From Sthenelais limicola (taxonomy: Eukaryota > Annelida > Polychaeta > Phyllodocida > Sigalionidae): a DNA stretch of 64,000 nt. A program made the position numbers and the translations under genes. Shown piece after piece: positions 11,525 to 22,545 of the stretch (the first letter of the stretch is position 1; each line of letters opens with the position of its first letter). The stretch is from positions 12,263,871 to 12,327,870 of the forward strand of contig OW804096.1 of the NCBI GenBank assembly GCA_942159475.1. Direction: 5' to 3'. The notes beneath the pieces are model-generated. The model saw only the letters and a list, made by a program, of their open reading frames with translations, was not told the DNA's origin and did no database searches.

Positions 11525-11562
11525 TGGGGGAGGTGTGTGTGGGGGGGGGGGGGGGGGGAAAG
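11525..11562 (+). repeat. G-run microsatellite
   Basis: GTGGGGGAGG, a (TG)n stretch, then about 18 consecutive G. Confidence 0.9.
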
Positions 11563-11639
11563 AAGGAGTGGGGGTGAATGATGGTGATAAACTGATCTCA
11601 TTGAAAGTAGTAGTACGATAGAGACGAGGGACTTTAGGG

Positions 11640-12640
11640 TAATGGGTTCAGGAGGAGTCAAGAGAGAGGGGCAGAGAGAGAGAGGCAGGGGGAGGCAGGG
11701 GGAGGCAGAGAGAGGCAGAGAGAGAAAGGCAGGGGGAGGGAGGTAGAGAGAGGCAGAGAGAGAGAGGCAGGGAGAGGGAGGCAGAGAGAGGCAGAGAGAG
11801 AGAGAGGCAGGGGGAGGGAGGCAGAGAGAGGCAGAGAGAGAGAGGCAGGGGGAGGGAGGTAGAGAGAGGCAGAGAGAGAGAGGCAGGGAGAGGGAGGCAG
11901 AGAGAGGCAGAGAGAGGCAGAGAGAGGCAGAGAGAGAGGCAGTGGGAGGGAGGCAGAGAGAAGCAGAGAGAAGCAGAGAGAGGCAGAGAGAGAGAGGCAG
12001 GGGGAGGGAGGCAGAGAGAGGCAGAGAGAGGCAGAGAGAGAGGCAGGGGGAGAGGGGCAGGGGGAGGGAGGCAGAGAGAAGCAGAGAAGCAGAGAGAGGC
12101 AGAGACAGAGAGGCAGGGTGAGGCAGAGGGAAGCAGAGAGAGGCAGAGAGAGAGAGAGGCAGGGGGAGGGAGGCAGAGAGAGGCAGAGAGAGGCAGAGAG
12201 AGAGAGAGGCAGGGGGAGGGAGGCAGAGAGAGGCAGAGAGAGGCAGAGAGAGAGAGAGGCAGGGGGAGGGAGGCAGAGAGAGGCAGAGAGAGAGAGAGGC
12301 AGGGGGAGGGAGGCAGAGAGAGGCAGAGAGAGGCAGAGAGAAGAAGAGAAGCAGAGAGAGGCAGAGAGAGAGAGAGAGGCAGGGGGAGGGAGGCAGAGAG
12401 AGGCAGAGAGAGGCAGAGAGAAGAAGAGAGGCAGAGAGAGGCAGAGAGAGAGGGCCTGAGGCAGGGGGAGGGAGGCAGAGAGAGGCAGAGAGAGGCAGAG
12501 AGAGGCAGGGGGAGGGAGGCAGAGAGAGGCACTCAGGCAGAGAGAGGCAGAGAGAGGCAGAGAGAGGCAGAGACAGAGAGGCAGGGGGAGGCAGGGGAAG
12601 GCAGGGGCAAGCAGAGAGAACCAGAGAGAGAGAGATGAAG
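11640..12640. repeat. 1-kb polypurine minisatellite (GAGGCAGAGA)n
   Basis: Units of GAGAGGCAGAGAGAG and GGCAGGGGGAGGGAG alternate for about 1 kb with almost no pyrimidine except one C per unit. All frames lack stops on one strand, which creates artefactual Ser/Leu/Pro-rich ORFs. Confidence 0.95.
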
Positions 12641-13301
12641 AAAGATAAGGCAAAGAGAAGGAGAAGGATGTTACAGCAAGAAAAAGGGAGAGAAGCAAAT
12701 AAGAGGAAGATTTACACCATTTCAACCATTAAGTCAATACAAACGAAAATGAAAGATTTTGGAAAAGCAAATATTCAAGTTGTGTTTGAAGATCTACATA
12801 ATAATAATGCAAAAATAATTATGAAAGATATCGAAGCCAAGAAATTGACCTTAGAAAGCAGAACAATCTCGATAATTAACGTTCATGTTAGTGTCATTTC
12901 TAATCTCTCCTTCTCCCTTATTATCACTCTCACATCTAGAGCCTCGAGCAGATATCATTAATATAACGCGAAATTAACAAAAAGTGATCTAATAACAAGT
13001 ACAAACCAACATGAGAGAGAATGATTAAGAAGGCATGACTGATTACTATACAAAACGCCTATGTGGGCAAGTCAAAAACCACCACCTCAACCACACAGGC
13101 TTTTTGTCTGGTCACGGTTGCGGTACGACTTTCAACTTTTTCACATTTTTGTTCAAATCTTTGTCAGAATTTGCTCTAGGTGTGCTCGGATCAGACAAGG
13201 CTGATGAAATTGACAAACGAGGGGCATTGTATTAGTGTAGGTAGTGGGTCGGGACGGCAAGATGGGTTCAAATGGTGTTTATTCAATCAACTTTATAATA
13301 C
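12641..13301. other. No recognised feature
   Basis: AT-rich sequence after the polypurine tract; short open frames without motifs. Confidence 0.4.
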
Positions 13302-13523
13302 GGTCGGATTTTCAGAAAATGTACAATTGGCAGATCAACACATTTAGTAAATTCTGCTAAATTAGACCGACAAATCGTCAACACTAGGTATATCTGACTA
13401 TATTTAGTATTGCCTTGATTCAAACAATATGTTTGGTTATGTTGAAATGTATTTTGAACCTGATTTTTTCTTATTTAAGAGGATTGGTGAAGGCGAATTG
13501 TACATTTTCTGGCGATTTCATCC
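13302..13523 (+). mobile_element. Family A MITE
   Basis: GGTCGGATTTTCAG at the left, TGGCGATTTCATCC at the right: one end of each terminal type. Confidence 0.85.
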
Positions 13524-13658
13524 AATAGTTTATTATCAGCAGTCAGTTCAAATAGGAGGCATACGTTCGAACAAATAGATCCCATGTCTCTCTGTACTAA
13601 CAAGAAAACCTTGAATTCGTTTATAATTCATCCAGACATCTGAACGTAATGATTATAC

Positions 13659-13736
13659 AGTCTAGGTCCAAATTTGACAGAGTCCCTCGCCTCAAACCGC
13701 AAAGTGCCATTATAATTCCATTAAGACATTTAGTCT
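13659..13736 (+). mobile_element. Family B fragment
   Basis: AGTCTAGGTCCAAATTTGA, then CTCAAACCGCAAAGTGCC and ATTCCATTAAGAC; the right half is missing. Confidence 0.7.
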
Positions 13737-13875
13737 TTTGACGAAAACTTTCGAAAATCTGCACAGGTAATGCAGAGGTATTTTGATCAAGTCCAATCAA
13801 AACGTTAAACAAATGAGCCAAGCAATTCCTGTTATGGACAATTGAGCTTAATACTTAATTTCCGGGGTAGTTTGA

Positions 13876-14111
13876 GCGTCAGATTTTCAGAAAATGTACA
13901 ATTCAACTTCAACAATATTCTCAAATAACCCGAATTTCAGACCAAAATAAAGTTCAAAATACAGTTCAACCTAACCAAACAGATTGCAAGAATCAATGCA
14001 ATACCATTATATACTCGAATTTACCAAGTATTGACCAAATTGCAGTCTGATTTAGCAGGATTAACTAAATGTGTACAGCTGCCAATTGTACATTTTCGGA
14101 AAATCTGACCC
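13876..14111 (-). mobile_element. Family A MITE
   Basis: GCGTCAGATTTTCAG to GGAAAATCTGACCC, full length. Confidence 0.85.
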
Positions 14112-14568
14112 AGATGCTCCGATGGTCGGACTCATTAGAACATTTGCTCCAAGGGTCGAGGGAGCAAGGTAAGCATTTTAATGAGGGGGGAAGGGTGGGG
14201 AGGGGAAGACTAACAAAAAAATTAAATCAAATAAATATGAATCCAGAACTAGAGCCATGAAGGCGTGGGGGTTTAGGGCTTTACAGCTATAGATGGAGGA
14301 CTTAAAAGGGGACAATAAAGATTGCATTTTATTTTAATCAAGGACACCAATAATGATTGATATATTGCTAGGAAATTAGCATCACTATATCGTACAAACA
14401 ATTATTTTCGGATAATCAATTTAGTAGTTTAGTCTAGTAGAATCTAGAAGTTTTTTTTGGACAAAATGTTATTCAGGATTAATCAAACAGATACACTCTC
14501 ACAAAAAATTGATTATATTTGTGACTTTCGTTGTGTTTTCGTTTAATTTATTATATTTCTGTTGAAGC
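14112..14568. other. No recognised feature
   Basis: Purine-rich to 14215, then AT-rich. Nothing supported. Confidence 0.4.
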
Positions 14569-14772
14569 TGCACTCTCAGCTAACGTCGGTCAAGGACTGA
14601 ACATTTTCTGCTTTTCGTTCCCGTCTTTTCCAAAACATCTAAAAGTCATTTGACCAAATTTGTGACCAATTTTGTCTAGTTATTATTGGCTTCAAAAACA
14701 TCCCCATTTGTATTTGGAAGACCCGCCCAATTCCATTCCAGTGAAGACTTCACTTATTATCGCCGTGAGCCT
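14569..14772 (+). repeat. Family F dispersed repeat
   Basis: Family F reference: begins AAGCTGCACTCTCAGCTAA, contains AAAAGTCATTTGACCAAA and GGAAGACCCGCCCAATTCC, ends near CTTCACTTATTATCGCC. I see no TIR or tail, so its class is open. Confidence 0.6.
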
Positions 14773-14878
14773 AGAATATGTAACGATTTCCCAAACTTCT
14801 TTTAAAGTTATATGCCTCTGTATCATCACAATTTCCTAAACTACTATCCATATCATCACACTTGTTCCTAGACATAAA

Positions 14879-15114
14879 GGGGTCAATTTTTCAGAAAATA
14901 TACAATTGGTAGCTGTATACATGTAGTACAATCTGCTAAATCAGGCTGCAATTTGGTCAATACTAGGTAAATATGAGTATATTCGGCATTGCATTGATTC
15001 TAGGAACCTGTTTGGTTAGGTTGAACTGTATTTTGAACTTAATTTTCGTCTAAAATTTGGGTTATTTGAGAAGATTGGTGAAGGTAAATTGTACATTTTC
15101 TGGTGACTTCACCC
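14879..15114 (+). mobile_element. Family A MITE
   Basis: GGGTCAATTTTTCAG at the left, TGGTGACTTCACCC at the right: mixed terminal types, full length. Confidence 0.85.
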
Positions 15115-15599
15115 ATATGCCTCTGTATCATCCCCATTTCATAAACTACTATCCATAATATTCACACCTGTTCCTTTACATCTATACCTGCCCCAACACT
15201 CTCTGTATTTAACCTCTAATTATGATACACCACAAATAACCTTCAAATCACAATAATTAATCAGCTGTGAGGACTACTACAAGTTCACGACCTATAGCCG
15301 CATGCTACTTCTGTGGCTGCGGTGCGGCTGAAAGCTCTTTTTGAGGTAACCCTAGTAACAATGCAGCCGTAGCCGCCGTAGGCAGCGTTACGTGAACGTA
15401 ACAATAGACGTAACAATGGGCGTCACGCTGGGAAATCCGGGGTCTCGGCCACAAAGCCCCACAGGTGAGGCAAGAGCACAGGCGCCGCACTGACAATTGG
15501 CGAGCTGCCAAATCTGTGACAGGTGATGACATAATTAGGTCGTCATTAATTAAAAGATGGGCATGCGTGGAAGACATATCTCAGGTTGCGTTAAAAATG
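15115..15599. other. No recognised gene
   Basis: GC rises at 15300-15500 with several CpG (GCAGCCGTAGCCGCCGTAGG) and AACGTAACAATAGACGTAAC direct repeats at about 15394; no exon could be supported. Confidence 0.35.
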
Positions 15600-16280
15600 C
15601 GTTTCTCTCTCTCTGGGAGACTCTTTGTTTGTCTCGATCTCTTTCTGTCTTTTTTGTGTCTCCGCATCCCACTTAATTCTCTCTCTCTCTCTTTCTCTCT
15701 CTCTCTCCCTCTTTCTCTTTTTCTCTCTCCCTCTTCCTCTCTCCCTCTCTCCCTCTTTTCTCTCTCTCCTTATGTCTCTTTCTCTCTCTCCCTCTCTCCC
15801 TCTCTCTCTCTCTGCTCTCCCCCTCCCTCTCTCTCCCTCTTTCTCTCCCTCTGTTCCTCTCACCCTCTCTCTCCTTCTCTCTCTGTTCCTCTCTCTCTCT
15901 CCCTCTCTCTCTCTCCCTCTCTCTCTCCTTCTCTCTCTCTTCCTCTTTCTCCCCCTCTATCTCTCCCTATCTCCCCCTCTATCTCTCCCTATCTCTCCCT
16001 CTATCTCTCTCTCCCCCTCTCCTCTCCCTCTCTCCCTCCCCCCTCTCTCTCCCTCTCTCCTTCACTCTCTCTCTCTCTAGTATGTTTCATTCTCTTTCTA
16101 ACCACCTAAGGTCTCTCCTTCTCCATCTGCTTTCTCTGCCCTGTCTCTCTCTGTCTTCTCTATGTCTCTCTCGTTCTCCTTTCTCTCAATCGCCTGTCTT
16201 CTCTCTCTCTCTCTTATCTTCCGAAGTTATAATATTATTCTTTCTTCTCTGTCCCTCTGCTCTCTCTTTTTCCTGCCCCT
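15600..16280. repeat. Polypyrimidine tract (CT)n
   Basis: Dense CTCTCTCT and CCCTCTCT to about 16080, then more diffuse to 16280. It accounts for the Ser/Leu-rich open frames. Confidence 0.95.
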
Positions 16281-16687
16281 CTCCCCCTTGTGTACGTTTT
16301 TCTGCACCCACTAATCCTCTGGTCCGTGTGCCCAGTCACATACGTAGGATTAGAACTCACTCAGAGAAATTTGATTTGTGTGTTTTTGTCACGTTATTGT
16401 GGTTCACTCCCAAGTCGGAGAGGGAGAATCAATAGCCTTAGAGGATTCATCTCACCAACATCACTAAAAAATAAAATAATATAAAAAGGTTATACAAAAT
16501 GTATAAAGATATATAAGAAAGTTTTTCCATTGAACTTAGAAATACATGTATGGAATATGAGGAAAGTAGGCTATTCACCAAAGGGTCTGAGGCAGCTTAG
16601 CAAATGGAATAGAAATAGAAGTATATGGCATTGGCATTGCATTGTCATTGTGATGCAAGCATATATAGACACATGCAGTAGAACCTG

Positions 16688-16800
16688 GGGCCTGTTGCAT
16701 AAGAAATCTTTCTTTGGTTGTTTATTCTTTGCTTAGTCGGGAATGCAGGAATGAGAATTCAGAATTGTCTCTATACATAGCGAATTCCTTACCTAAAGTA
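16688..16800 (+). mobile_element. Family G element, partial
   Basis: Family G reference: GGGGCCTGTTGCATAAGAAA, then CTTTGCTTAGTCGGGAATG and GCGAATTCCTTACC, as also seen at 36506. Only the left side is present; a family C end follows directly. Confidence 0.5.
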
Positions 16801-16875
16801 ATATGACGATATCTCAAAATCCATTTTTTGCGACTTGTGACTGATTTTCCTGGAACACATCACATTTGTGACCAA
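16800..16875 (-). mobile_element. Family C terminal fragment
   Basis: GATATCTCAAAATCC, TTTTTTGCGACTTGTGACT and CTGGAACACATCACAT, one end of family C. Confidence 0.7.
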
Positions 16876-16971
16876 TAAAACTATTCAGAAATTAGAAGAA
16901 AAGATTCAAGACGGCCCACAAACAAAATTACAAAAAGGTTTCTAATGCTCTGCCCAGGCCACACAAGATAT

Positions 16972-17285
16972 GTGCTGTTTTTCAGGAAAATGAGTCGCAA
17001 CATTGTTATTTTTCAATGTATTTTATTCGCAGAATGTATTTGTGGGAATGGTTCTAATTTTGGGGTGCTTAACGCTGTTTATAGCATAAATACATGTACC
17101 AAATTCTAGGACTGTGTATTAAATATATCCATGCATTTCTAAGCTCATCCTATAGAGTATATTTTCTCCTTACTGTTTACTTCATTGGAATCCACTTGAT
17201 CTCATCTTTCTAAATATGATGGTATCTCAACGTCCATTTTTTACGACTTGTGACTTTCACAACACATCATAATTATAAGACACAC
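16972..17285 (-). mobile_element. Family C element, diverged
   Basis: TTTTCAGGAAAATGAGTCGC at the left and CGACTTGTGACTTTCACAAC at the right are the inverted ends. The interior matches the TATTTTCTCC and GGAATCCACTTGATCTC words of other copies. Confidence 0.65.
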
Positions 17286-17880
17286 TAAGCGAGCTCAGGT
17301 AGACCAAAGCCACCCCCACATCCTCCCTGTCCCTCCACTCTTCCTCCCGTATCGCTTTACTCAAAGAAATATAATGAAGCAGTTCAGGAACCTGGCGTTA
17401 TGTCTGTGTGTCTCCGTTACCATGACCACGCGTCTCTCACTACGATCGTTCTTGGACAATACCTGGGTGGGTCAGGGTATCAGAATGTGTACCGTTGGTT
17501 TTCTTTTGTTCAAATTGTTTTTTAAAACAGAAACCATCTCATTTTACAATGGTTTTCGTCGGAGGCCTTTTGTCTGTATATATCAATAATCACTTTCTTG
17601 CGATAGGGCATTATGAACTACTGTTGTTAAATGTCTTTGGCCTGTAAGTGAATAAAAAAAAAAAAAAAAAAAAAAAATTATAATTTGCTAGCATTTATTT
17701 ACACTAATTGTCCTTGGTGAAGTATCTATTATGTGTTGAAACCTCTCCAAACTAAAAGTAAAAACTAAAGTAAAAGCTTTGAAAAGTAAATCTCTATACT
17801 TGCTATTCTGAACGATTTAGCTCTCACCACATTGAGGAATGTGCTGCTTAATTAAGCGTTTAAGGTACTATGATTAAGCG
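17286..17880. other. No recognised gene; one poly(A) run
   Basis: Contains the A-tail described separately. The stretch 17700-17880 is AT-rich. Confidence 0.4.
17648..17678 (+). repeat. Poly(A) run after AATAAA
   Basis: GTGAATAAA leads into about 25 A. This is the likely 3' end of a short retroposed sequence on the plus strand; its body (about 17380-17647) was not recognised. Confidence 0.5.
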
Positions 17881-18354
17881 TTAGAAAATGTTCAATTGGC
17901 AACTCTACACATTACGCTTAGTAGATTCTGGAAAATGATACATACTAGCTCTATATACTAGCTCTATACCTCATTGTATTTGGTATTTCGTCGATTAAAC
18001 CAATCTCTTCAGATATGGGTCAGATTTTCAGAAAATGTACAATTCACCTTCACCAATTCTCTCAAATAACCCAAATTTCAGACGAAAATAAAGTTCAAAA
18101 TAGGGTTCAACCTAACCAAATAGATTGCTTCAATCAATGCAATGCCGAATGTACTCGAATTTACCTACTATTGACCAAATTGCAGCCTAATTTTACACAA
18201 TTTACTAAATGTGTAGAGCTGCCAATTGTACATTTTCTGAAAATCTGACCCATATAATGAACTGTAGGCTATTTTGAATCATTTTTTTCTTAAAATGTGG
18301 GTTATTTTAGAGGGTTGGCGAAGGCGAATTGTACATTTTCTGATGACTTCACCC
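17881..18354 (+). mobile_element. Family A MITE (outer), split by another family A copy
   Basis: 17881-18016 and 18256-18354 join into one family A copy once the inner element and one ATAT are removed; the junction then reads as the family consensus with the same number of bases. Confidence 0.85.
18017..18251 (-). mobile_element. Family A MITE (inner), 235 bp, TSD ATAT
   Basis: Perfect-type ends GGGTCAGATTTTCAG and CTGAAAATCTGACCC, with ATAT at 18013-18016 and 18252-18255. It lies inside another family A copy, which supplies the empty site. Confidence 0.9.
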
Positions 18355-18561
18355 TTTAAACTTCTACTAAGGAAGCTGTAATATTGAGGACACGACAGTA
18401 CCCCATCTCAAGTTCAGAAAAGAGAACAAGCGAGATGGTGGGAGAAGAGGTTACAGGTAAAATGGTGATTAGTTTTGAATCATGGGTTAATGAAGACGGT
18501 CTCTGGGTCGGGGGATTTCCTCATAAATATCTGGCATGGGATCAGTCAAAGAGACATTACT

Positions 18562-18668
18562 TTCCAGGCTCAGAGTCCACAAATTCCCTTTAAACTGAGG
18601 GAAAGCATTTCGCTCGCTCCTGAACGCCAAAATGCCATTAGAATCCCATTAAGACGCCGAGTGTTGAA
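18562..18668 (+). mobile_element. Family B fragment
   Basis: CTCAGAGTCCACAAATTCCC, GAGGGAAAGCATTTCGC and CCATTAAGACGCCGAGT; left two-thirds of family B. Confidence 0.65.
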
Positions 18669-19337
18669 TTGCCAATATGTCCTTCTAGTTTCTGGAACTC
18701 TGGATCTCCTAAATGGTAGCTTTGTCAGTCTTGTAGGTAGAGACTCGTGTTGAAATGATTTCTTCTAAGTCATGGAGGTACCAAGACCGGGCCTGTTCTT
18801 CACCAGTGATAGGTATGAAGACAAGAGAAGTCGTAGTTGATGATTCTGTAGTTTATTGTAGAATGAAGTGTAGTAAGGTATGCTTACTGAACATGGGTAC
18901 ATGTGAACTATATATACTGTTGGATGCAAGCAACGTTCAAAAAATAGCAACGTTTAGAATGTTCTAGTTGGATCCAGGTCTATCATGTGGATCTTTTTCA
19001 GAGGGAAGATCCATGTGGTAGATGATGGAATGATCCAGAAGGATCCTGATCATTGATGATGCAATGTACATGAAGGTTCTAGATCATGGTAGAAGTACCC
19101 GTCAACATAAGGTTGACATCATGTATATTAAAGAATTAATTAAACCGTTACCTTTATTATCATTATAATCATTAGTTATTCATAATCATAAATCATATTA
19201 ATTAAGGTTATGCCTTGTTACATAATCATACAAGGCCGGATATGACACTATGGCCAGGAAAGCCTTCATTGCAGCACTGCACTATCTGATCGGATAGTCT
19301 CTTATCATTATCTACCTGTTTGTTAGTTTCGCGTTAT
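18669..19337. other. No recognised feature
   Basis: GATCC-rich stretch at 18968-19050 with GGATCC and GATCCAGAAGGATCC words, then AT-rich. No exon. Confidence 0.4.
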
Positions 19338-19575
19338 GGGTCAGATTTTCAGAAAATGTACAATTGGCAGCTGTACACATTTACTATTCTGCTAAATTAG
19401 GCTGAAAAAATCAGGAATACCGAGTATATTTGAGTATATTTAGCATCGAGTTGATTTAAAGTATCAGTTAATTCTGTTATGTTAAACTGCATTTTGAAGC
19501 TCATTTTCGTCTGAAATTTGGGTTATTTGAGGGGATTGGTGAAGGTGAATTATACATTTTCTGAAAATCTGACCC
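19338..19575 (+). mobile_element. Family A MITE
   Basis: Both ends of the GGGTCAGATTTTCAG type, with TTAT at 19334-19337 and 19576-19579. Confidence 0.88.
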
Positions 19576-19880
19576 TTATACTAATGATATTTGAACGTTC
19601 TAGCTAGGCGTGAGATGAGATCAAGTTTTATCATTTTGATTCTCCCAAATTATCGAGGAGATGAAACAAAAATATTCAAATGATATATATTGTTGTTGCA
19701 CCCTCTTTATTGCATCTCTCATGCAGTATGCAGGCCATATGTAATAAAGGATTGGATCTGACTGGAAATGTAACCCAAGTTTATAATTCCGGTGCCACAA
19801 AGACCCCACACCACTAAAGTACACCTCCCATACTCCCACTGTTATAGGGCCAGTGCGTACACTCTGCGACTCTACACATT

Positions 19881-20485
19881 TGAGTGAGTGAGTGAGTGAG
19901 TGAGTGAGTGAGACTGGTTGCTTTACGCCCTTATCAACACATTGAAAGGTTATATCAAGGGCAGGAGAGCTGAGAGGGAGTGAGTGAGTGAGTGAGATTG
20001 GTTGCTTTACGCCCTTATCAACACATTGAAAGGTTATATCAAGGGCAGGAGAGCTGAGAGGGAGTGAGTGAGATTGGTTGCTTTACGCCCTTATCAACAC
20101 ATTGAAAGGTTATATCAAGGGCAGGAGAGCTGAGAGGGAGTGAGTGAGTGAGTGAGATTGGTTGCTTTACGCCCTTATCAACACATTGAAAGGTTATATC
20201 AAGGGCAGGAGAGCTGAGAGGGAGTGAGTGAGTGAGATTGGTTGCTTTACGCCCTTATCAACACATTGAAGGTTATATCAAGGGCAGGAGAGCTGAGAGG
20301 GAGTGAGTGAGATTGGTTGCTTTACGCCTTTATCAACACATTGAAGGTTATATCAAGGGCGGGAGAGCTGAGAGGGAGTGAGTGAGTGTGATTGGTTGAT
20401 TTACGCCCTTATCAACACATTGAAGATGGTTATATTGATCAACGAGTGTACTCATTGGTTATATCAAGGCAGGGAGAGCTGAGAG
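19881..20485 (+). repeat. Family H minisatellite, unit 1, about seven copies
   Basis: A ~78-93-bp unit: variable (GAGT)n, then GGTTGCTTTACGCCC, TTATCAACACATTGAA, GGTTATATCAAGGGC and AGGAGAGCTGAGAGGGA. The last copies are more diverged. The (GAGT)n-TTTACGCC plan recalls repeats common in molluscs. Confidence 0.9.
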
Positions 20486-20672
20486 GGAGGCAGTTTATCA
20501 TCATACCCAGGAAATTGAGATAGAGAAGAAGGGAGAGAGAGACAGAGAAAAGAGACAGAGAAAAGAGACAGAAAGGCACTTTATGGTCATACCCAGGAAA
20601 TAGAGATAGAGAAGAAGGGAGAGAGAGACAGAGAAAAGGGACGGACAGGCACTTTATGGTCTTGCCCAGGAC
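20486..20672 (+). repeat. Family H minisatellite, unit 2
   Basis: About 2.3 copies of an ~80-bp unit: TTTATGGTCATACCCAGGAA, ATAGAGATAGAGAAGAAGG and a GAGAGACAGAGAAAAG stretch, ending TCTTGCCCAGGACCAA. The same two units in the same relative order occur inverted at 38916-39241. Confidence 0.85.
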
Positions 20673-20689
20673 CAAGCCACACCTTCTAT

Positions 20690-21085
20690 AATTCCCCTAA
20701 ATTTGGCTAAAAATGATAAATAGTTAAATACTATGTAGGCTATATTTGAATATATATTTTGCATTGCTTTGGTTACATGACCTGTTTTGTTATGTTTAAT
20801 TTCATCCTCATTTTTTTGTCTTCAATAGATTTATTTGGGGGGATTAGTGAAGGTGAATTGTACATGCTGCTGATGCCCAGACCTATTGGCTGCCAGCCAG
20901 AATGGGTTAGACTAAAATTGAGCAGAGAACGACTGAAATTAGGCTGAAAATGATAAATACTATGTATATTTGAATAATTATGTATTGAATTGCTTTGATT
21001 TCATTATTTGCTTTGTTATGTTGAACTGTACTTTTAACCTCACGTTTTTCTCAATATAAATTTATTTAAGGCGATTAGTGAACTG
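20690..21085 (+). mobile_element. Two degenerate family A-related copies around a ~70-bp repeat
   Basis: 20690-20865 and 20935-21085 keep GATAAATACTATGTA, TTGCTTTG and GAACTGTACTTTTAACC, but lack clean ends. Between them, TGATGCCCAGACCTATTGGC to GAGCAGAGAACGACTGA (20870-20935) recurs at 21672-21740. Confidence 0.55.
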
Positions 21086-21086
21086 T

Positions 21087-21295
21087 CTAGGCCCACAGTT
21101 AAGTGAATCCCTTCAAACGAAGAGAAAGCTAAACCTCAAACCGCCAAGTGCCATTATAATTCCATTAAGACCGCAAATTGACATTATATTGCCATCAAAA
21201 CGCCGAGTCTTAAGCCAGGAAACCGATTAGCGAAGTAGGCGTCCAATCACTGACACACCATTCTTATCTGATCTGAGGGTTGGACCTAGAGTGTG
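21087..21295 (+). mobile_element. Family B element, complete
   Basis: CTGTCTAGGCCCACAGTTA at the left to TTGGACCTAGAGTGTG at the right, with all internal family B blocks. Confidence 0.8.
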
Positions 21296-21306
21296 AAGGT
21301 GAATTA

Positions 21307-21662
21307 ATAGGGGAGTTGCATGTGCCACTGCGCATGTCTCTTACAGTGCATCCTGGGATGGATTCTGATGAAATCTGACATACAAATATTATGCAACATT
21401 TTTATCGAAAATTACAACACTGTTTTCACCAATATCATAACTTTTATAAATGACCTATGAAAACCAATTGCATGATGGGAAAGATGGGGACTAGTATTAT
21501 GTTAACATGTATAACACATGAATATTGACATTAGAACATTAGAACATTATTACATATTCCATGCGGAAGAAAGCATGTTTTCTATAGATTTTACACTGTA
21601 CCATTAGTCCCATAATTCCATGCGAATCAAGATTCAAAATAGCAGTTATGCAAATCCCCTAT
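21307..21662 (-). mobile_element. Family D element
   Basis: Family D reference: ~355-390 bp, ends ATAGGGGAGTTGCATG inverted. Internal words here: CCAATATCATAACTTTTATA, TGCATGATGGGAAAG and TCCCATAATTCCATGCG. The right end is diverged (GCAAATCCCCTATT). Confidence 0.75.
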
Positions 21663-21910
21663 TGAACATGTTGCTGATGCCCAGACCTATTGGCTGGCAG
21701 CCCGCGTGCGTTAGCCTCAAATTGAGCAGAGAACGACTGACAGCGCCCTCTATTGGCATCACATGGTAGCTCCTCAGTACAGGTAATTCAACGCATGCGC
21801 GTAAGGTAGTGTTGGGTAAACAACTTCCGTCTGAATGAAGACCAGATATTTGTTGCAAAAGAGAGTTTTCCCACTTTTTGGAAACAGATCGGGATCTCTT
21901 GAGTTTGTGG

Positions 21911-21955
21911 TGTGTGTGTGTGTGTGTGAGTGGTGGGGGGAGGGGGGTCATTATT
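21911..21955 (+). repeat. (TG)n and G-rich microsatellite
   Basis: GTGTGTGTGTGTGTGTGAG then GGGGGGAGGGGGG. Confidence 0.9.
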
Positions 21956-22424
21956 TGTAGAAAACCATGGATAACCTCAGTCCCAAAATGTGTTTCCGGT
22001 TTACCACCCCGCCCCCCACCCACACCTACCTATTCAGGTAAATCAATCAGATACACGCTGTGATTTTCGTTGTGTCCTGAAAAAAGGTCAATTATCGCAG
22101 AGAGAGAGTTAGTTGATGTTGTTTCTACAAAATTGCGTTTATACAGTACAGTCATTTAGATGGTGATAATATTAACAATAATTATATAAACAATTAATTA
22201 ATTATGGAGACAAAGTAATATCAACTATTGAAGCAGTGTAAGCCCATTTATTATACACCCATTGCTCTGAAAACAACGTATCTAGAGTGATTTACGCATA
22301 GCGCATATTTCACTAGTGATTTACGTGAGGTTGTCATGGCAACCAATCTGGGTTTTTTTGCTTAAATTACCGGTAAAATTCAAATTTATGACTCGATTTT
22401 TTTTTCTATTTTCATGATTGAAAA

Positions 22425-22545
22425 CATGTATAATAAATCTGTTAACTAACGAGTTGGTTTCAGTCGCTTAGAATATTGCACTCGTGCAATAATCACGCTC
22501 GTTTAACCAACTCGTTAGTTAACCCGTATTTATCGCACCCGTGCC
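22425..22545. mobile_element. Foldback/palindromic element
   Basis: GTTAACTAACGAGTTGGTT (22441-22459) is mirrored by AACCAACTCGTTAGTTAAC (22505-22523); the flanks AATAAATCT and CGTATTTAT extend the pairing. A second inner palindrome, TATTGCAC-TC-GTGCAATA, sits at the centre. Confidence 0.8.

Noticed and set aside
11648..12725. Two overlapping 294- and 355-codon frames (Ser-Leu-Pro repeats)
   Set aside because: Both read the GAGGCAGAGA minisatellite in different frames; no non-repetitive domain.
15465..16109. 214-codon frame rich in Ser and Leu
   Set aside because: Translation of (CT)n; the neighbouring frame is open as well.
18015..18248. Recurrent short frame starting MGQIFRKCTI in family A copies
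   Set aside because: The same words appear in several copies only because the MITE sequence is repeated; frames break at different places and both orientations are used, so no protein is conserved.
19881..20485. CRISPR-like array
   Set aside because: Units are contiguous and ~80-90 bp with no unique spacers; it is a eukaryotic minisatellite.
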